Shown in pieces: positions 42,719 through 52,342 of a stretch of DNA of 64,000 bases (position 1 is its first letter; each line of letters begins with the position of its first letter). This stretch comes from Maricaulis sp034659015. GTDB taxonomy: Bacteria > Pseudomonadota > Alphaproteobacteria > Caulobacterales > Maricaulaceae. The stretch lies in contig JAYEGL010000016.1 of assembly GCA_034659015.1 (NCBI GenBank), forward strand, positions 120,932 to 184,931, written 5' to 3'. The notes beneath the pieces were generated by a model that was not told the origin of the DNA, searched no databases, and saw nothing but the letters and a program-made list of their open reading frames with translations. A program made the position numbers and the translations under genes.

Positions 42719-43866
42719 GACAGTCTCGCCGTGACGATGGCCTGGGCGGCGAGGCCTTCGCCGCGCCCCGTGAAGCCGAGTTTTTCCGTGGTGGTGGCCT
42801 TGATGTTCACGCGCTCTGGCGCGAGTCGCAGCAAGTCCGCCAGCCGCGTGCGCATCGCCTCGCGATAGGCGCCGATCCTGGGCCGTTCCGCGATCAGGGT
42901 GACATCGGCATGCACCACCGATCCGCCGGCTTCGGCGAGCAGGCCGAGCGCGTGCTCGAGAAAGGCGTCCGAGGCCGCGCCCTTCCATTCCGGGTCGCTG
43001 GGCGGGAAGTGCTGGCCGATATCGCCGGCTCCGGCACAGCCCAGCACCGCATCGGTGACGGCGTGCAGGCCGGCATCGGCGTCGGAATGCCCGACCAGGC
43101 CCAGCCCCTCGTGCAGTTCCACACCGCACAGCCACATCGTCTCGGCCGGTTCCAGCCGGTGCACGTCGAAACCCTGTCCGCTCACCGTGATTGCATCGCG
43201 CATCAGCCAGGCCTCCGCGCGCCGGAAATCCTCCGGCGCGGTCAGTTTGAAATTGTCCGCCTCGCCGGAAATCGTGTGCACCGTCCCGCCGGCGGCCATG
43301 ATCACCGCCGCATCGTCCGGCAGGCTCTGCGCTCCGAGACGGTCATAGGCGGCCCGCAGCGTATCGAAGCGGAAGGCCTGGGGCGTCTGGGCGGCGCGGA
43401 TCACGGCGCGGTCGACCGGTTCGGCGATGGCGCCGTCCGTGGTCACGCGCATCAGCGCGTCGCTGACGGGCAGGGCGGGGATCACGGCCTCATGCGTTTC
43501 CAGTGCTGCGGCCAGCCGGCCGATCAGGTCTGCGGTGAGGAAGGGGCGGGCGGCGTCATGGATCATCACCGCGTCCGGCGCGGCGCCTTCAAGGGCCGCA
43601 AGTCCGGCGCGGACGCTGTCCGTCCGGGTCGCGCCGCCGGGCACGGTTTCGAAGGCGATATCGCTTTCTGTACGCACGGCGTCGACATGATCCGTATCCT
43701 GCGGATTGATCACCACCACGAGCGGGCCGATCGCCGGATGGGCGTGCAGGGTGGCAAGCGTGCGCGCGAGGACGGATTTTCCGCCCAACGTCCTGAACTG
43801 TTTGGGGATGCCGCCCCCGGCCCGTTCGCCCCGGCCGGCGGCCACGATGATGGCCCCGATCTTCAT
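42715..43866 (-). CDS. ispDF: Bifunctional IspD/IspF (isoprenoid MEP pathway)
   Basis: The 383-residue fusion has the IspD cytidylyltransferase at about 1-225 (IIVAAGRGERAGGGIPKQF, MIHDAARPF) and the IspF 2C-methyl-D-erythritol 2,4-cyclodiphosphate synthase at about 227-383 (GQGFDVHRL, GLVGHSDADAGLHAVTDA, GDIGQHFPPSD, KATTTEKLGFTGRGEG). The two catalyse non-consecutive steps of the MEP pathway. The fusion is typical of alphaproteobacteria. Divergent from dusB with a 57-base gap. Confidence 0.97.
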   Translation of the reverse strand: MKIGAIIVAAGRGERAGGGIPKQFRTLGGKSVLARTLATLHAHPAIGPLVVVINPQDTDHVDAVRTESDIAFETVPGGATRTDSVRAGLAALEGAAPDAVMIHDAARPFLTADLIGRLAAALETHEAVIPALPVSDALMRVTTDGAIAEPVDRAVIRAAQTPQAFRFDTLRAAYDRLGAQSLPDDAAVIMAAGGTVHTISGEADNFKLTAPEDFRRAEAWLMRDAITVSGQGFDVHRLEPAETMWLCGVELHEGLGLVGHSDADAGLHAVTDAVLGCAGAGDIGQHFPPSDPEWKGAASDAFLEHALGLLAEAGGSVVHADVTLIAERPRIGAYREAMRTRLADLLRLAPERVNIKATTTEKLGFTGRGEGLAAQAIVTARLS

Positions 43867-43923
43867 CCGACATCCTCACGCATTGCCGCAGCGCAGCATT
43901 CTCGCTAGCCTGACGGGCTTACG

Positions 43924-44946
43924 ATGCCCTTCGAGGACTTGTCCAGACGCATGCGCTTCTCCATCGGTTCCCACGAAATTACCGTTCCGGCGATCCTCGC
44001 GCCGATGTCGGGCGTGACCGACCTGCCATTCCGCTGTCAGGCCCAGCGTTTCGGGGCGGGGATGGTGGTGTCCGAGATGGTCGCCAGCGATGCGCTGGCG
44101 CGCGGCCGGGTCGACATGGTGCGAAAGGCGGCGCTCGACGCTTCGCTCTCGCCCTGCGTGATCCAGCTGGCCGGGCGCGAGGCGCACTGGATGGGCGAGG
44201 GCGCCCGTATCGCGGTGGATGCCGGGGCGGATATCGTCGACATCAATATGGGCTGTCCTGCGCGCCAGGTGACCAAGGGTCTGTCCGGTTCGGCGCTGAT
44301 GCGCGATCTCGATCATGCGATGACGCTGATCGAAGCGACCGTGGCGGCCTCCTCCGTGCCGGTCACACTGAAAATGCGCCTGGGCTGGGACCATGACAGT
44401 CTCAACGCGCCGGAGCTGGCCCGCCGCGCCGAAGGCGCCGGCGTGCAGATGGTCACGGTGCATGGGCGCACCCGGCAGCAATTCTACAAGGGCGAGGCCG
44501 ACTGGTCGGCCGTGCGCGCCACCAAGGACGCGATCTCCATCCCGCTGATCGTCAATGGCGATATCCATACCGCCGGGGATGCCCGCGCCGCGCTGGACAA
44601 ATCCGGGGCCGACGCCGTCATGGTCGGCCGCGCGGCCCAGGGACGTCCCTGGCTGGTCGGCGAGATCGGCGCGGACCTGCTCGGTGCACCGGTCTCCACG
44701 CCCTGGGCCGACAAGATCGACGCGCTGGCGCGTCAGTTCGGCATGTCCCTGGAGCATTATGGCGCCGAACTGGGAAATCGCATGATGCGCAAGCACTTCG
44801 CCTCCTTTGTCGATGTGGAGTGTGAAGGTTGCGACCCGGACTGGCTGGCCGGGATCCGCGCCACGCTGTGCCGCTCCACCGATCCGGATGCCGTGCACGA
44901 CGCGCTGGCCCGCCTGGCCACACCGGAAAGCCGGGCGGTGGCATGA
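43924..44946 (+). CDS. dusB: tRNA-dihydrouridine synthase
   Basis: FMN-dependent reduction of uridine in tRNA. The 340-residue product has ILAPMSGVTDLPFR, the catalytic Cys in INMGCPARQVTKG, and VHGRTRQQFYKG. Located directly before ntrB with an ATGA overlap, matching the nifR3/dusB-ntrBC operon of alphaproteobacteria. Confidence 0.96.
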   Translation: MPFEDLSRRMRFSIGSHEITVPAILAPMSGVTDLPFRCQAQRFGAGMVVSEMVASDALARGRVDMVRKAALDASLSPCVIQLAGREAHWMGEGARIAVDAGADIVDINMGCPARQVTKGLSGSALMRDLDHAMTLIEATVAASSVPVTLKMRLGWDHDSLNAPELARRAEGAGVQMVTVHGRTRQQFYKGEADWSAVRATKDAISIPLIVNGDIHTAGDARAALDKSGADAVMVGRAAQGRPWLVGEIGADLLGAPVSTPWADKIDALARQFGMSLEHYGAELGNRMMRKHFASFVDVECEGCDPDWLAGIRATLCRSTDPDAVHDALARLATPESRAVA

Positions 44947-45995
44947 ATATGCGCAGGCCGTCGACATCGCCGGCCGAGCCGGCCGCCGAAATGGCGGCCA
45001 TCCCGCTCTTGCAGTTCGACGAGGACGCCCGTTTCGTCTGGGCCAACACCCAGGCGGAGGAATGGCTGGGCCTGTCGGCCCGCCATATGCGCAAGGGCGA
45101 TTTTGGGAGCCATTCCGCGCTCTGCGCCAATCTGGCCGAGATCGTCGACCAGGCCTGCGAGACGCGGCGTACCGTGGTGGCGCTGGGCCGGCCGCTCGGT
45201 CCGGGCGGGCCGTTCGACCTGCATGCGCGCTGGTCCGACGAGACGCATACGCTGACCCTGTCCGTGCTGCCCCATCGCGAACCCGGCGCGAAAGCCTCCC
45301 AGGCACCCGCCCTGGGTTTCGGCCGCATGCTGGCGCACGAGTTGAAAAACCCGCTGGCCAGCGTGCGCGGCGCGGCCCAGCTGATCCGGCGGGAAAGCAG
45401 TGTCGAGGCGGCGGCCGAACTGGCCCAGGTCATCATCCAGGATGTCGACCGCATCACCCGGCTGGCCGATCACTGGAGCCGTGTCGGCGATATCCGGCTG
45501 GGCCGTCGCAGCGAGATCAATCTCAACCAGCTCGCGGTCAGCGCCATGGACAGCCTGATCCGTGCCGACGATGCGGCCGGGACTGTCCTCAAGGACGATT
45601 TCGACCCGTCCCTGCCGCCGGTCGATGGCGATGGCGACCTCCTGCTTCAGGCCGTGCTGAACCTGCTGCAGAATGCGCTGGATGCCGTACGCGGCACACC
45701 GGACGCGAAAATCCGCGTCGAGACCCGTTTCGATACCGGTCCGCGCAGCCGCACGGGCGCCAATCCAACGCCGCTCGTCCTTTTGGTGCGCGACAACGGT
45801 CCCGGGATCCCCGACACGCTGGGACCGGGTATCTTCACGCCCTTCGTCACCACCAAACCGGCGGGCGAGGGGCTGGGCCTGGCCTTTGCCGCCCGGATCG
45901 CCGCCTTGCATGACGGGCAGCTCGATTATGAGAGCGAGCCGGGACGCACGGCCTTCAATCTGCGTCTGCCGATCGCCAGGGAGGATCATTCGTGA
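44943..45995 (+). CDS. ntrB: Nitrogen-regulation sensor kinase NtrB
   Basis: The 350-residue soluble histidine kinase has a PAS-like sensor (about 20-120), H box with phospho-His in GRMLAHELKNPLASVRG, and ATPase domain with N box LLNLLQNALDAVRG, G boxes VRDNGPGIPD and GEGLGLAFAA. No membrane segment. Phosphorylates NtrC under nitrogen limitation in relatives. Overlaps dusB (ATGA) and ntrC (GTGA), so all three are translated together. Confidence 0.94.
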   Translation: MNMRRPSTSPAEPAAEMAAIPLLQFDEDARFVWANTQAEEWLGLSARHMRKGDFGSHSALCANLAEIVDQACETRRTVVALGRPLGPGGPFDLHARWSDETHTLTLSVLPHREPGAKASQAPALGFGRMLAHELKNPLASVRGAAQLIRRESSVEAAAELAQVIIQDVDRITRLADHWSRVGDIRLGRRSEINLNQLAVSAMDSLIRADDAAGTVLKDDFDPSLPPVDGDGDLLLQAVLNLLQNALDAVRGTPDAKIRVETRFDTGPRSRTGANPTPLVLLVRDNGPGIPDTLGPGIFTPFVTTKPAGEGLGLAFAARIAALHDGQLDYESEPGRTAFNLRLPIAREDHS

Positions 45996-47260
45996 GCGCA
46001 CGCATCCTGCTACTCGAGGACGATGAGAGCCTGAAGCTCATCCTGTCGCGGGCCCTGGGCTCGGCCGGCTATCAGGTGCGCGCCACGGCCTCGCCGGATA
46101 CGGCGCTGGGCTGGATCCGCAATGGCGAGGGCGACCTCCTGCTGGCCGACGTGCTGCTGGACGGCACGAATTTCCTGGAAAATCTCAGCCTCGTCGCCCG
46201 GCTGCGCCCGCAGATGCCGGTCATCGTGATGAGCGCCCAGGCCACCGCGTCCACCGCGATCAGCGCGGCGAAGGGCGGCGTGTTCGAATACCTGCCCAAG
46301 CCCTTCGATCTGGACGACATGATCTCGGCCGTCGGCGCGGCCCTGGGCGACGCGAAATCGGGACAGCAGGCCCGCACGAGCGACGAACCGACCGGTTTCA
46401 TCGGCCAGTCGGTGGCCATGCAGTCGGCCTTCAAGGCCATCGCCCGGGCGGCCACCAGCCAGGCCCATGTGATGATCACCGGAGAGCCCGGGGTCGGCAA
46501 GCGCCAGGCGGCCGAGGCCCTGCTGCGCGCGCGGGGCGTTTCGGCCGAGGATGCCGTTGTGGTCACACCGTCCAACACGGCCACCGAGATTTTCGGTTCG
46601 ACCCAGGCGGCCCGGCAGGTGGTCTGGCTCAGGCTGGAGGAATGGACGGCCGAGCAGCAGCGTGCGGCCCGCGATGCGCTGGACGGCGGAACGGGACGCG
46701 TCATCGCCACGGTCTCGCAGGCGCCGTCCAACCCGCTCGACAACCGGCTGGCCGCGCGCCTGTCGGAATGCGTCATCACGGTACCGCCGCTGCGCGAACG
46801 GCGCAGCGATATTCCCGCCCTGTGCGAGGCCTTCCTCGGCCAGTTCGCGCGGCGCGACCAGCAGGATCCGGTGCGCCTGTCCAGGGAGGCGGTCGATTAT
46901 CTTGCCAATTCGCCGTGGACGGGAAATGTGGTCGAGTTGCGCTCGGTCCTCTCGCGTCTCGCCCTGGCGACCCGGGGCCGGGTTGCCGGCCTGGACGATG
47001 TCACCCAGGCGCTGACCGCAAACGGGGCCGATGCAAGCGAGGATATCGGCGTGCACGCCAATGCCCTGGCTGCGCTGACCCTGTCCGGACCGGATGCGCG
47101 GCAGACCGCGGTGGATGCCGTCGAGCGCGCGCTTTTCGCCCAGGCGCTGGACCGCTGCAATGGCAACCGCTCGAAGGCGGCCGACCTTCTGGGACTGAAC
47201 CGGAATACGCTGGCCCGGCGGCTCTCGGAGCTGGAATCGGCCGAGGGTGACGACATCTAG
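45992..47260 (+). CDS. ntrC: NtrC-family response regulator lacking the GAFTGA loop
   Basis: 422 residues, about 50 shorter than typical NtrC. The receiver (1-120) is intact, with phospho-acceptor Asp53 and LPKPF Lys. The AAA+ domain keeps Walker A (GEPGVGK, 164-170), but the region after IFGSTQ lacks GAFTGA and Walker B is replaced by VVWLRLEEW (210-218) with no DE. The C-terminal Fis-type HTH (about 390-418, NGNRSKAADLLGLNRNTLARRL) is normal. It probably cannot drive sigma54 polymerase and may act on sigma70, as reported for Rhodobacter capsulatus NtrC. GTG start overlapping ntrB. Confidence 0.9.
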   Translation: MSARILLLEDDESLKLILSRALGSAGYQVRATASPDTALGWIRNGEGDLLLADVLLDGTNFLENLSLVARLRPQMPVIVMSAQATASTAISAAKGGVFEYLPKPFDLDDMISAVGAALGDAKSGQQARTSDEPTGFIGQSVAMQSAFKAIARAATSQAHVMITGEPGVGKRQAAEALLRARGVSAEDAVVVTPSNTATEIFGSTQAARQVVWLRLEEWTAEQQRAARDALDGGTGRVIATVSQAPSNPLDNRLAARLSECVITVPPLRERRSDIPALCEAFLGQFARRDQQDPVRLSREAVDYLANSPWTGNVVELRSVLSRLALATRGRVAGLDDVTQALTANGADASEDIGVHANALAALTLSGPDARQTAVDAVERALFAQALDRCNGNRSKAADLLGLNRNTLARRLSELESAEGDDI

Positions 47261-47338
47261 CTGTTGCTGGTGCGGCACGGGTGTTGATTTCGTGCAACTC
47301 CAGAGTAAAGATGCCGTCTTGCAACACGCGAGGCCGCA

Positions 47339-49552
47339 TTGCCGAACTCGTCCAGGAAGACCCTGATCCGCAATATTTCACCGCGATCAGCCGCGCTGTT
47401 CGGTATCGGTTTTCTTGTATCTTTCGTCCTGTCCGGCGTGGCGGCCTTCATCCTCCTGCGCGAAGGCGGGCTGACCGGTCCGAACAATCGCGTCGCCCTG
47501 GGCATCCTGGTCGGCAATGCGGTGCTGATTCTCGGCCTGGCGGGCGTCGTCGTGCTGCGGTTCGCGCGGCGGGTGAGGGCGCGCCGTTTCGGCGAGCCGA
47601 CGCCGCGGCTCCACCTTCGCTTCGTGGCCCTGTTCTCCATCGCGGCCGCCGCGCCGGCCCTTCTGTCCGCGCTTTTCCTCGGGGCGGTGATCAGCCGCGG
47701 CGTGGACCTGTGGTTCGACGAGCGTATCTCCACCCTGGTGGACCGGCTGGAAACCGTGGCCTTCGACTTCTATGCGCGCGAGGCCGGTACGGCGTCGAAC
47801 AATGTCGAGGCGATGGCCTACGATCTCAGCCAGGACGAGCCGGTCGAGGCCTTCACCACGGCGCGCATCCAGTACATCCGCTATCTCTCCAACCAGGCCG
47901 CCCAGCGCGGCTTCGTCGCCGCCTATGTGGTCAACGGGCGCGGCACGCTGCTGGCACGCACCCAGTTCAGCCAGAACGAGGAATATGTCGGCCCGTCGCC
48001 GCGCCTCTACGAACTGGCGAACGAGGGCGATGTGGCCGTGTCCACGCCGAACACCTCGGCCGATGCGGTCGATGTGATGCGGCTGCTCTACCGGCTCGAA
48101 GCCTATCCGGACGCCTATCTCTTCGTGTCCTATCCGGTGAATATCGACCTCTTCCGGCAGATGGGCGCGGCCCGCCGCGAACTGCGCGATGCCTCGGACC
48201 AGGAGAGCCGGATCCGGCGCACCTTCTACCTGCTCTATCTGGAAGTCGCCGTGCTGATCCTGATCGGGTCGATCTGGCTGGCGTTGACGGCCGCCACGCG
48301 GATCGTCACGCCGGTGTCGCGCCTCGTCTCGGCGGCCGAGCGCGTGCGCCGGGGCGATCTGGATGCACGGGTGCAGATGGGCCGGGAGGATGACGAGATC
48401 GCCGCCCTGGCCCGGGCCTTCAACCGGATGACGCGGCAATTGCGCAGCCAGCGGCGCGAACTGATCGAGGCCCATGCCGAGTCGGAACAGCGCCGGGCCT
48501 TCATCGAGGCCATCCTGGCCGGCGTCCGGGCCGGCGTCATCGGGCTGGACGGCGAGAACCACATCACCCTGATCAACCGCTCGGCCATTTCCATGCTGTC
48601 CCCGGGCACCGACGATCTGATCGGGGTCGGGATCGAGGAAGTGACGCCGGAACTCGTGGAGATCGTCACCCAGGCGCGCCGCCGGCCGGGCTCGGTCGCC
48701 GAGGCGCAGATCGACCTGCACGGCCAGGACGATCAGATCCGCCACCTGACCGCGCGCGCCTCCATGGACGAGGAGGCGGGCCTGGTGATCACGTTCGACG
48801 ATGTGACGCGCCTGGTAACCGCCCAGCGCAATGCCGCCTGGCGCGAAGTGGCGCGGCGCATCGCCCACGAGATCAAGAACCCGCTCACGCCGATCCAGCT
48901 CTCCGCGGAACGTATCCGGCGCAAGTATCGCGACGAGATCCACTCGGACATCGAGACCTTCGACCGCTGCACCGAGACGATCGTCCGCCAGGTCAGCGAT
49001 ATCGGCCGCATGGTGGACGAGTTTTCCGCCTTTGCGCGCATGCCCCAGCCCAAGGTGGAGCGGGTGGAGATGGGCGAGCTGGTCAAGTCCGCGGTCTTCG
49101 CCCAGCGCGTGGCCTCGCCCAATATCGAGATCCGCTTCGATCATCCCGGCGAGCCGGTTCATGCGCTATGCGATGCACGCCTGTCCGGCCAGGCGCTGGC
49201 GAACATTCTCAAGAATGCCTGCGAAAGCGTTTCCGCCCGCATGGACCAGGACGAACAGCCCGGAACGCTGACGGTCGGTCTCTCCGAGTCGAACGGCCAG
49301 GCAGTGATCGAAGTGGCAGACAACGGGCTGGGCTGGCCGACGCCGAACCGCGAGCGGCTGACCGAACCCTATATGACGACGCGCGAGAAGGGCACAGGCC
49401 TCGGCCTGGCCATCGTCAAGCGCGTGATGGAAGACCACAAGGGACGTCTGGAACTGGACGTTCCCGACAGCGGGCAGGGGGCCGTCGTGCGGCTCGTCTT
49501 CCCGCTGGCCGACGTGGCCGATCCGATGGCCCAGTCCGTAAGGGAGGCATGA
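47339..49552 (+). CDS. ntrY: Membrane sensor histidine kinase NtrY
   Basis: The 737-residue protein has membrane helices near the N-terminus (about 15-35, 45-65, 85-105), a large periplasmic region, another helix (about 300-320), HAMP (ERVRRGDLDARVQMG), PAS (about 390-480), H box VARRIAHEIKNPLTPIQLS and ATPase motifs LKNACESVS, VADNGLGWP and GTGLGLAIVKR. Partner of NtrX; the pair is tied to nitrogen and redox/envelope control in relatives. The start is TTG (47339) with GAGG 5 bases upstream and no earlier in-frame start. Confidence 0.94.
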   Translation: MPNSSRKTLIRNISPRSAALFGIGFLVSFVLSGVAAFILLREGGLTGPNNRVALGILVGNAVLILGLAGVVVLRFARRVRARRFGEPTPRLHLRFVALFSIAAAAPALLSALFLGAVISRGVDLWFDERISTLVDRLETVAFDFYAREAGTASNNVEAMAYDLSQDEPVEAFTTARIQYIRYLSNQAAQRGFVAAYVVNGRGTLLARTQFSQNEEYVGPSPRLYELANEGDVAVSTPNTSADAVDVMRLLYRLEAYPDAYLFVSYPVNIDLFRQMGAARRELRDASDQESRIRRTFYLLYLEVAVLILIGSIWLALTAATRIVTPVSRLVSAAERVRRGDLDARVQMGREDDEIAALARAFNRMTRQLRSQRRELIEAHAESEQRRAFIEAILAGVRAGVIGLDGENHITLINRSAISMLSPGTDDLIGVGIEEVTPELVEIVTQARRRPGSVAEAQIDLHGQDDQIRHLTARASMDEEAGLVITFDDVTRLVTAQRNAAWREVARRIAHEIKNPLTPIQLSAERIRRKYRDEIHSDIETFDRCTETIVRQVSDIGRMVDEFSAFARMPQPKVERVEMGELVKSAVFAQRVASPNIEIRFDHPGEPVHALCDARLSGQALANILKNACESVSARMDQDEQPGTLTVGLSESNGQAVIEVADNGLGWPTPNRERLTEPYMTTREKGTGLGLAIVKRVMEDHKGRLELDVPDSGQGAVVRLVFPLADVADPMAQSVREA

Positions 49553-49555
49553 TCC

Positions 49556-50944
49556 ATGGCCAGGGATATTCTGATCGTTGACGACGAGGCCGACATCCGC
49601 GAACTGATCGGCGGCCTGCTGGAGGATGACGGGTACGAGCCGCGCGAGGCGGCCGATGCCGACGGTGCGCTGGCCGCGATCCGGGACCGCAAGCCATCGC
49701 TGGTGATCCTGGACGTCTGGCTGCAGGGCAGCCGGCTGGACGGGATCGAGCTTCTGGACGAGTTCCGCGCCCTGGATCCGGACCTGCCGGTCATCGTGAT
49801 TTCCGGCCATGGCACGATCGAGACCGCGGTGGCGGCGATCCGCAAGGGCGCCTACGACTTCCTGGAAAAGCCCTTCAAGAGCGACAAGCTCCTGCTCACG
49901 GTGAAGCGCGCCCTGGAGACGAGCCGCTTGCGCAGCGAAAATGCCGAATTGCGCGCCCGCAGCCAGGCCCAGAGCACGCTGATCGGGGACTCGACCGGCA
50001 TCATCCAGGTGCGCCAGCTCATCGAACGCGTGGCACCGACGAACAGCCGCGTCCTGATCCGCGGCCCCTCGGGGGCCGGCAAGGAACTCGTCGCCCGCTT
50101 GATCCACGAGCATTCCCCGCGGGCCAATGCCGATTTCATCGCCGTCAGCGCGCCGGGCATGTCGCCGGACGGGGTGGAAGAGGAACTGTTCGGCCGCGAG
50201 AATGACGACGGTTCGGTCAAGCATGTCGGCCTGCTCGAGCGGGCCCATGGCGGCACGCTCTATCTCGACGAGATCGCCGACATGCCGCCGGCCACCCAGA
50301 GCAAGCTGCTGCGCCTGCTGGTGGAACAGCGCTTCCGCCGGATCGGCGGGGCGGGCGATGTGCAGGTGAATGTCCGGGTGATCTCCTCGACCGCCCAGGA
50401 TCTCGCCGTGCGCATCCAGGAAGGCCGCTTCCGCGAGGATCTCTATCACCGCCTGGCCGTGGTGCCGGTGGCCGTTCCGGCCCTGGCCGAACGGCGCGAG
50501 GACATTCCGGCCCTGGTGGCGCATTTCGTGAAGAGCCTGACCCAGTCGGCGGGCCTGCCGCAGCGGGATTTCGGCGACGATGTGATGGCGGCGCTGCAGG
50601 CGCACAGCTGGCCCGGCAATGTCCGTCAGCTGCGCAACAATATCGAGCGCCTGCTGATCCTGGCGACCGGCCCGGCCAATGCGCCGATCACCCTGGAGGC
50701 GCTGCCGTCGGAAGTCGTCACGCGCGACAATCACGAAACGGGGTTTGACGCCGAGAAGATGATCGCCTTGTCTTTGCGCGAGGCGCGGGAGAATTTCGAG
50801 CGTGAATACCTCAAGGCCCAGATCGACCGGTTCGGCGGAAACATTTCCCGCACGGCCGCCTTCATCGGCATGGAGCGCTCGGCGCTGCACCGCAAGCTCA
50901 AATCGCTCGGTGTGGGATCGCCGCAGCGTGACGGGGCGGTCTAG
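49556..50944 (+). CDS. ntrX: Response regulator NtrX
   Basis: The 462-residue product has a receiver with Asp53 (VILDVWLQG) and KPF Lys, an AAA+ domain with Walker A GPSGAGKE and Walker B GTLYLDEIAD, and a C-terminal Fis HTH (GGNISRTAAFIGMERSALHRKL). The sigma54-contact loop GAFTGA is absent: after EELFGRE comes NDDGSVKHVGLLERAHGG. ATPase motifs are otherwise intact, unlike in the NtrC here. 3 bases after ntrY. Confidence 0.94.
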   Translation: MARDILIVDDEADIRELIGGLLEDDGYEPREAADADGALAAIRDRKPSLVILDVWLQGSRLDGIELLDEFRALDPDLPVIVISGHGTIETAVAAIRKGAYDFLEKPFKSDKLLLTVKRALETSRLRSENAELRARSQAQSTLIGDSTGIIQVRQLIERVAPTNSRVLIRGPSGAGKELVARLIHEHSPRANADFIAVSAPGMSPDGVEEELFGRENDDGSVKHVGLLERAHGGTLYLDEIADMPPATQSKLLRLLVEQRFRRIGGAGDVQVNVRVISSTAQDLAVRIQEGRFREDLYHRLAVVPVAVPALAERREDIPALVAHFVKSLTQSAGLPQRDFGDDVMAALQAHSWPGNVRQLRNNIERLLILATGPANAPITLEALPSEVVTRDNHETGFDAEKMIALSLREARENFEREYLKAQIDRFGGNISRTAAFIGMERSALHRKLKSLGVGSPQRDGAV

Positions 50945-50965
50945 GCCCCGAGGCACGGAGACGTC

Positions 50966-52339
50966 ATGAAAGCCATAGTCTGCGGAGCCGGCCAGGTCGG
51001 CGTGGGCATTGCCCGTGCCCTGGCCCGGGAAGGCAATGCGGTGACGGTCGTCGACTGGTCGACCGAGCTGATCGACAATGTCGTCACCGATCTGGACGTG
51101 CGCGGCGTGGTCGGCCATGCCTCGCACCCGGATGTGCTGGAAAGGGCCGGCGCCGCCGAGGCCGACCTCCTTGTCGCGGTGACCTATTCCGACGAGGTGA
51201 ACATGATCGCCTGCCAGGTCGGCCATTCGCTGTTCTCCACGCCGATGCGCATCGCGCGGGTGCGGGCCCAGGAATATCTCGATCCGGCCTGGGGCGACCT
51301 CTTCTCGACCGGCAATCTGCCCGTCGATGTCGTGATCTCGCCCGAGCTGGAAGTCGGCCGGGCCATCCTGCAGCGCGTGGAGACGCCTGGCGCCTTCTCC
51401 ACGGCCGTCTTCGCCGGCGGGCGGATCCAGCTTCTCGGCCTCAGGCTTGAGGAAAGCTCGCCCGTCGCCGGGTCGACGACGGAACAGGTGATGGAACTCT
51501 TCCCGGATCTGCGCCTGGCCGTGGTCGGCGTGCAGCGCGAACGCACGCTCTTCATTCCCAAGCTCAAGGATCCGCTGCTGCCGGGCGACGATGTCTATGT
51601 CGTCACGGAAAGCGCCCAGGTGCGGCGGCTGCTGGATATTTTCGGCCGCAGCGCCGAGCAGATCCGCCGCGTCGTCGTGGTCGGTGCCGGCAATATCGGC
51701 GTCTATGTCGCCCGGGCGCTGGAACGGGCCGGGGGCGTGAAGGTCCGCCTGATCGAGGCCGACAAGGGCCGCGCGGAACGGGCCGCGGAGCGGCTCAAGC
51801 GCACGGTCGTGCTGCATGGCGACGGGCTCAGTGCGCGCATGCTGCGCGAGGCGGGTGTGGCCAATGCGGAACTCGTGATCTGCGTGACCAATGACGACAA
51901 GGTCAACATGCTCTCCGGCGTGATGGCCAAGCGGGAAGGGGCCGAACGTGCCCTCAGCCTGATCAATGACCGCACGTTCGAGGGCATGCGCGAACCGCTG
52001 GGCATCGATGTGCTGATCGATCCGCGCGCCACCACGGTGTCGACCATCCTTCAGCACATCCGGCGCGGCCGGATCACCGGGCTGCAGAGCCTGGGCGGCG
52101 GCGAGGCCGAGGCACTGGAGGGCGTGGCGCTGTCGACGTCGCCCCTCGTGGGCAAGACGCTGGACGAGCTGGAACTGCCCGACGGCGTGGCGCTGGGCGC
52201 GGTGGTGCGCGGCGACAAGGTCATTCTGCCCTGCGACGAGGGCCGCATCCGGGAAAACGACCGGGTCCTGCTGTTCTGCAACAAGGCGCTGGTGCCCAAG
52301 GTCGAGCATCTCTTCCGGGTCAGCCTGGAATATTTCTAG
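50966..52339 (+). CDS. trkA: Trk potassium uptake regulator TrkA
   Basis: The 457-residue cytoplasmic NAD(H)-binding gating subunit of the Trk channel has two repeats of RCK_N plus RCK_C: GAGQVGVGIARALAREG at the N-terminus and VVGAGNIGVYVARALERAG near residue 234. Placed between ntrX and trkH, as in many alphaproteobacteria. Confidence 0.96.
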   Translation: MKAIVCGAGQVGVGIARALAREGNAVTVVDWSTELIDNVVTDLDVRGVVGHASHPDVLERAGAAEADLLVAVTYSDEVNMIACQVGHSLFSTPMRIARVRAQEYLDPAWGDLFSTGNLPVDVVISPELEVGRAILQRVETPGAFSTAVFAGGRIQLLGLRLEESSPVAGSTTEQVMELFPDLRLAVVGVQRERTLFIPKLKDPLLPGDDVYVVTESAQVRRLLDIFGRSAEQIRRVVVVGAGNIGVYVARALERAGGVKVRLIEADKGRAERAAERLKRTVVLHGDGLSARMLREAGVANAELVICVTNDDKVNMLSGVMAKREGAERALSLINDRTFEGMREPLGIDVLIDPRATTVSTILQHIRRGRITGLQSLGGGEAEALEGVALSTSPLVGKTLDELELPDGVALGAVVRGDKVILPCDEGRIRENDRVLLFCNKALVPKVEHLFRVSLEYF

Positions 52340-52342
52340 ACC

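Noticed and set aside
49166..52309. A very long open frame on the minus strand (over 1,000 codons) opposite ntrY, ntrX and trkA
   Set aside because: The plus-strand genes have clear domains and motifs. The minus frame is low-complexity (His/Arg/Gln/Gly-rich) and is a side effect of high-GC third codon positions.
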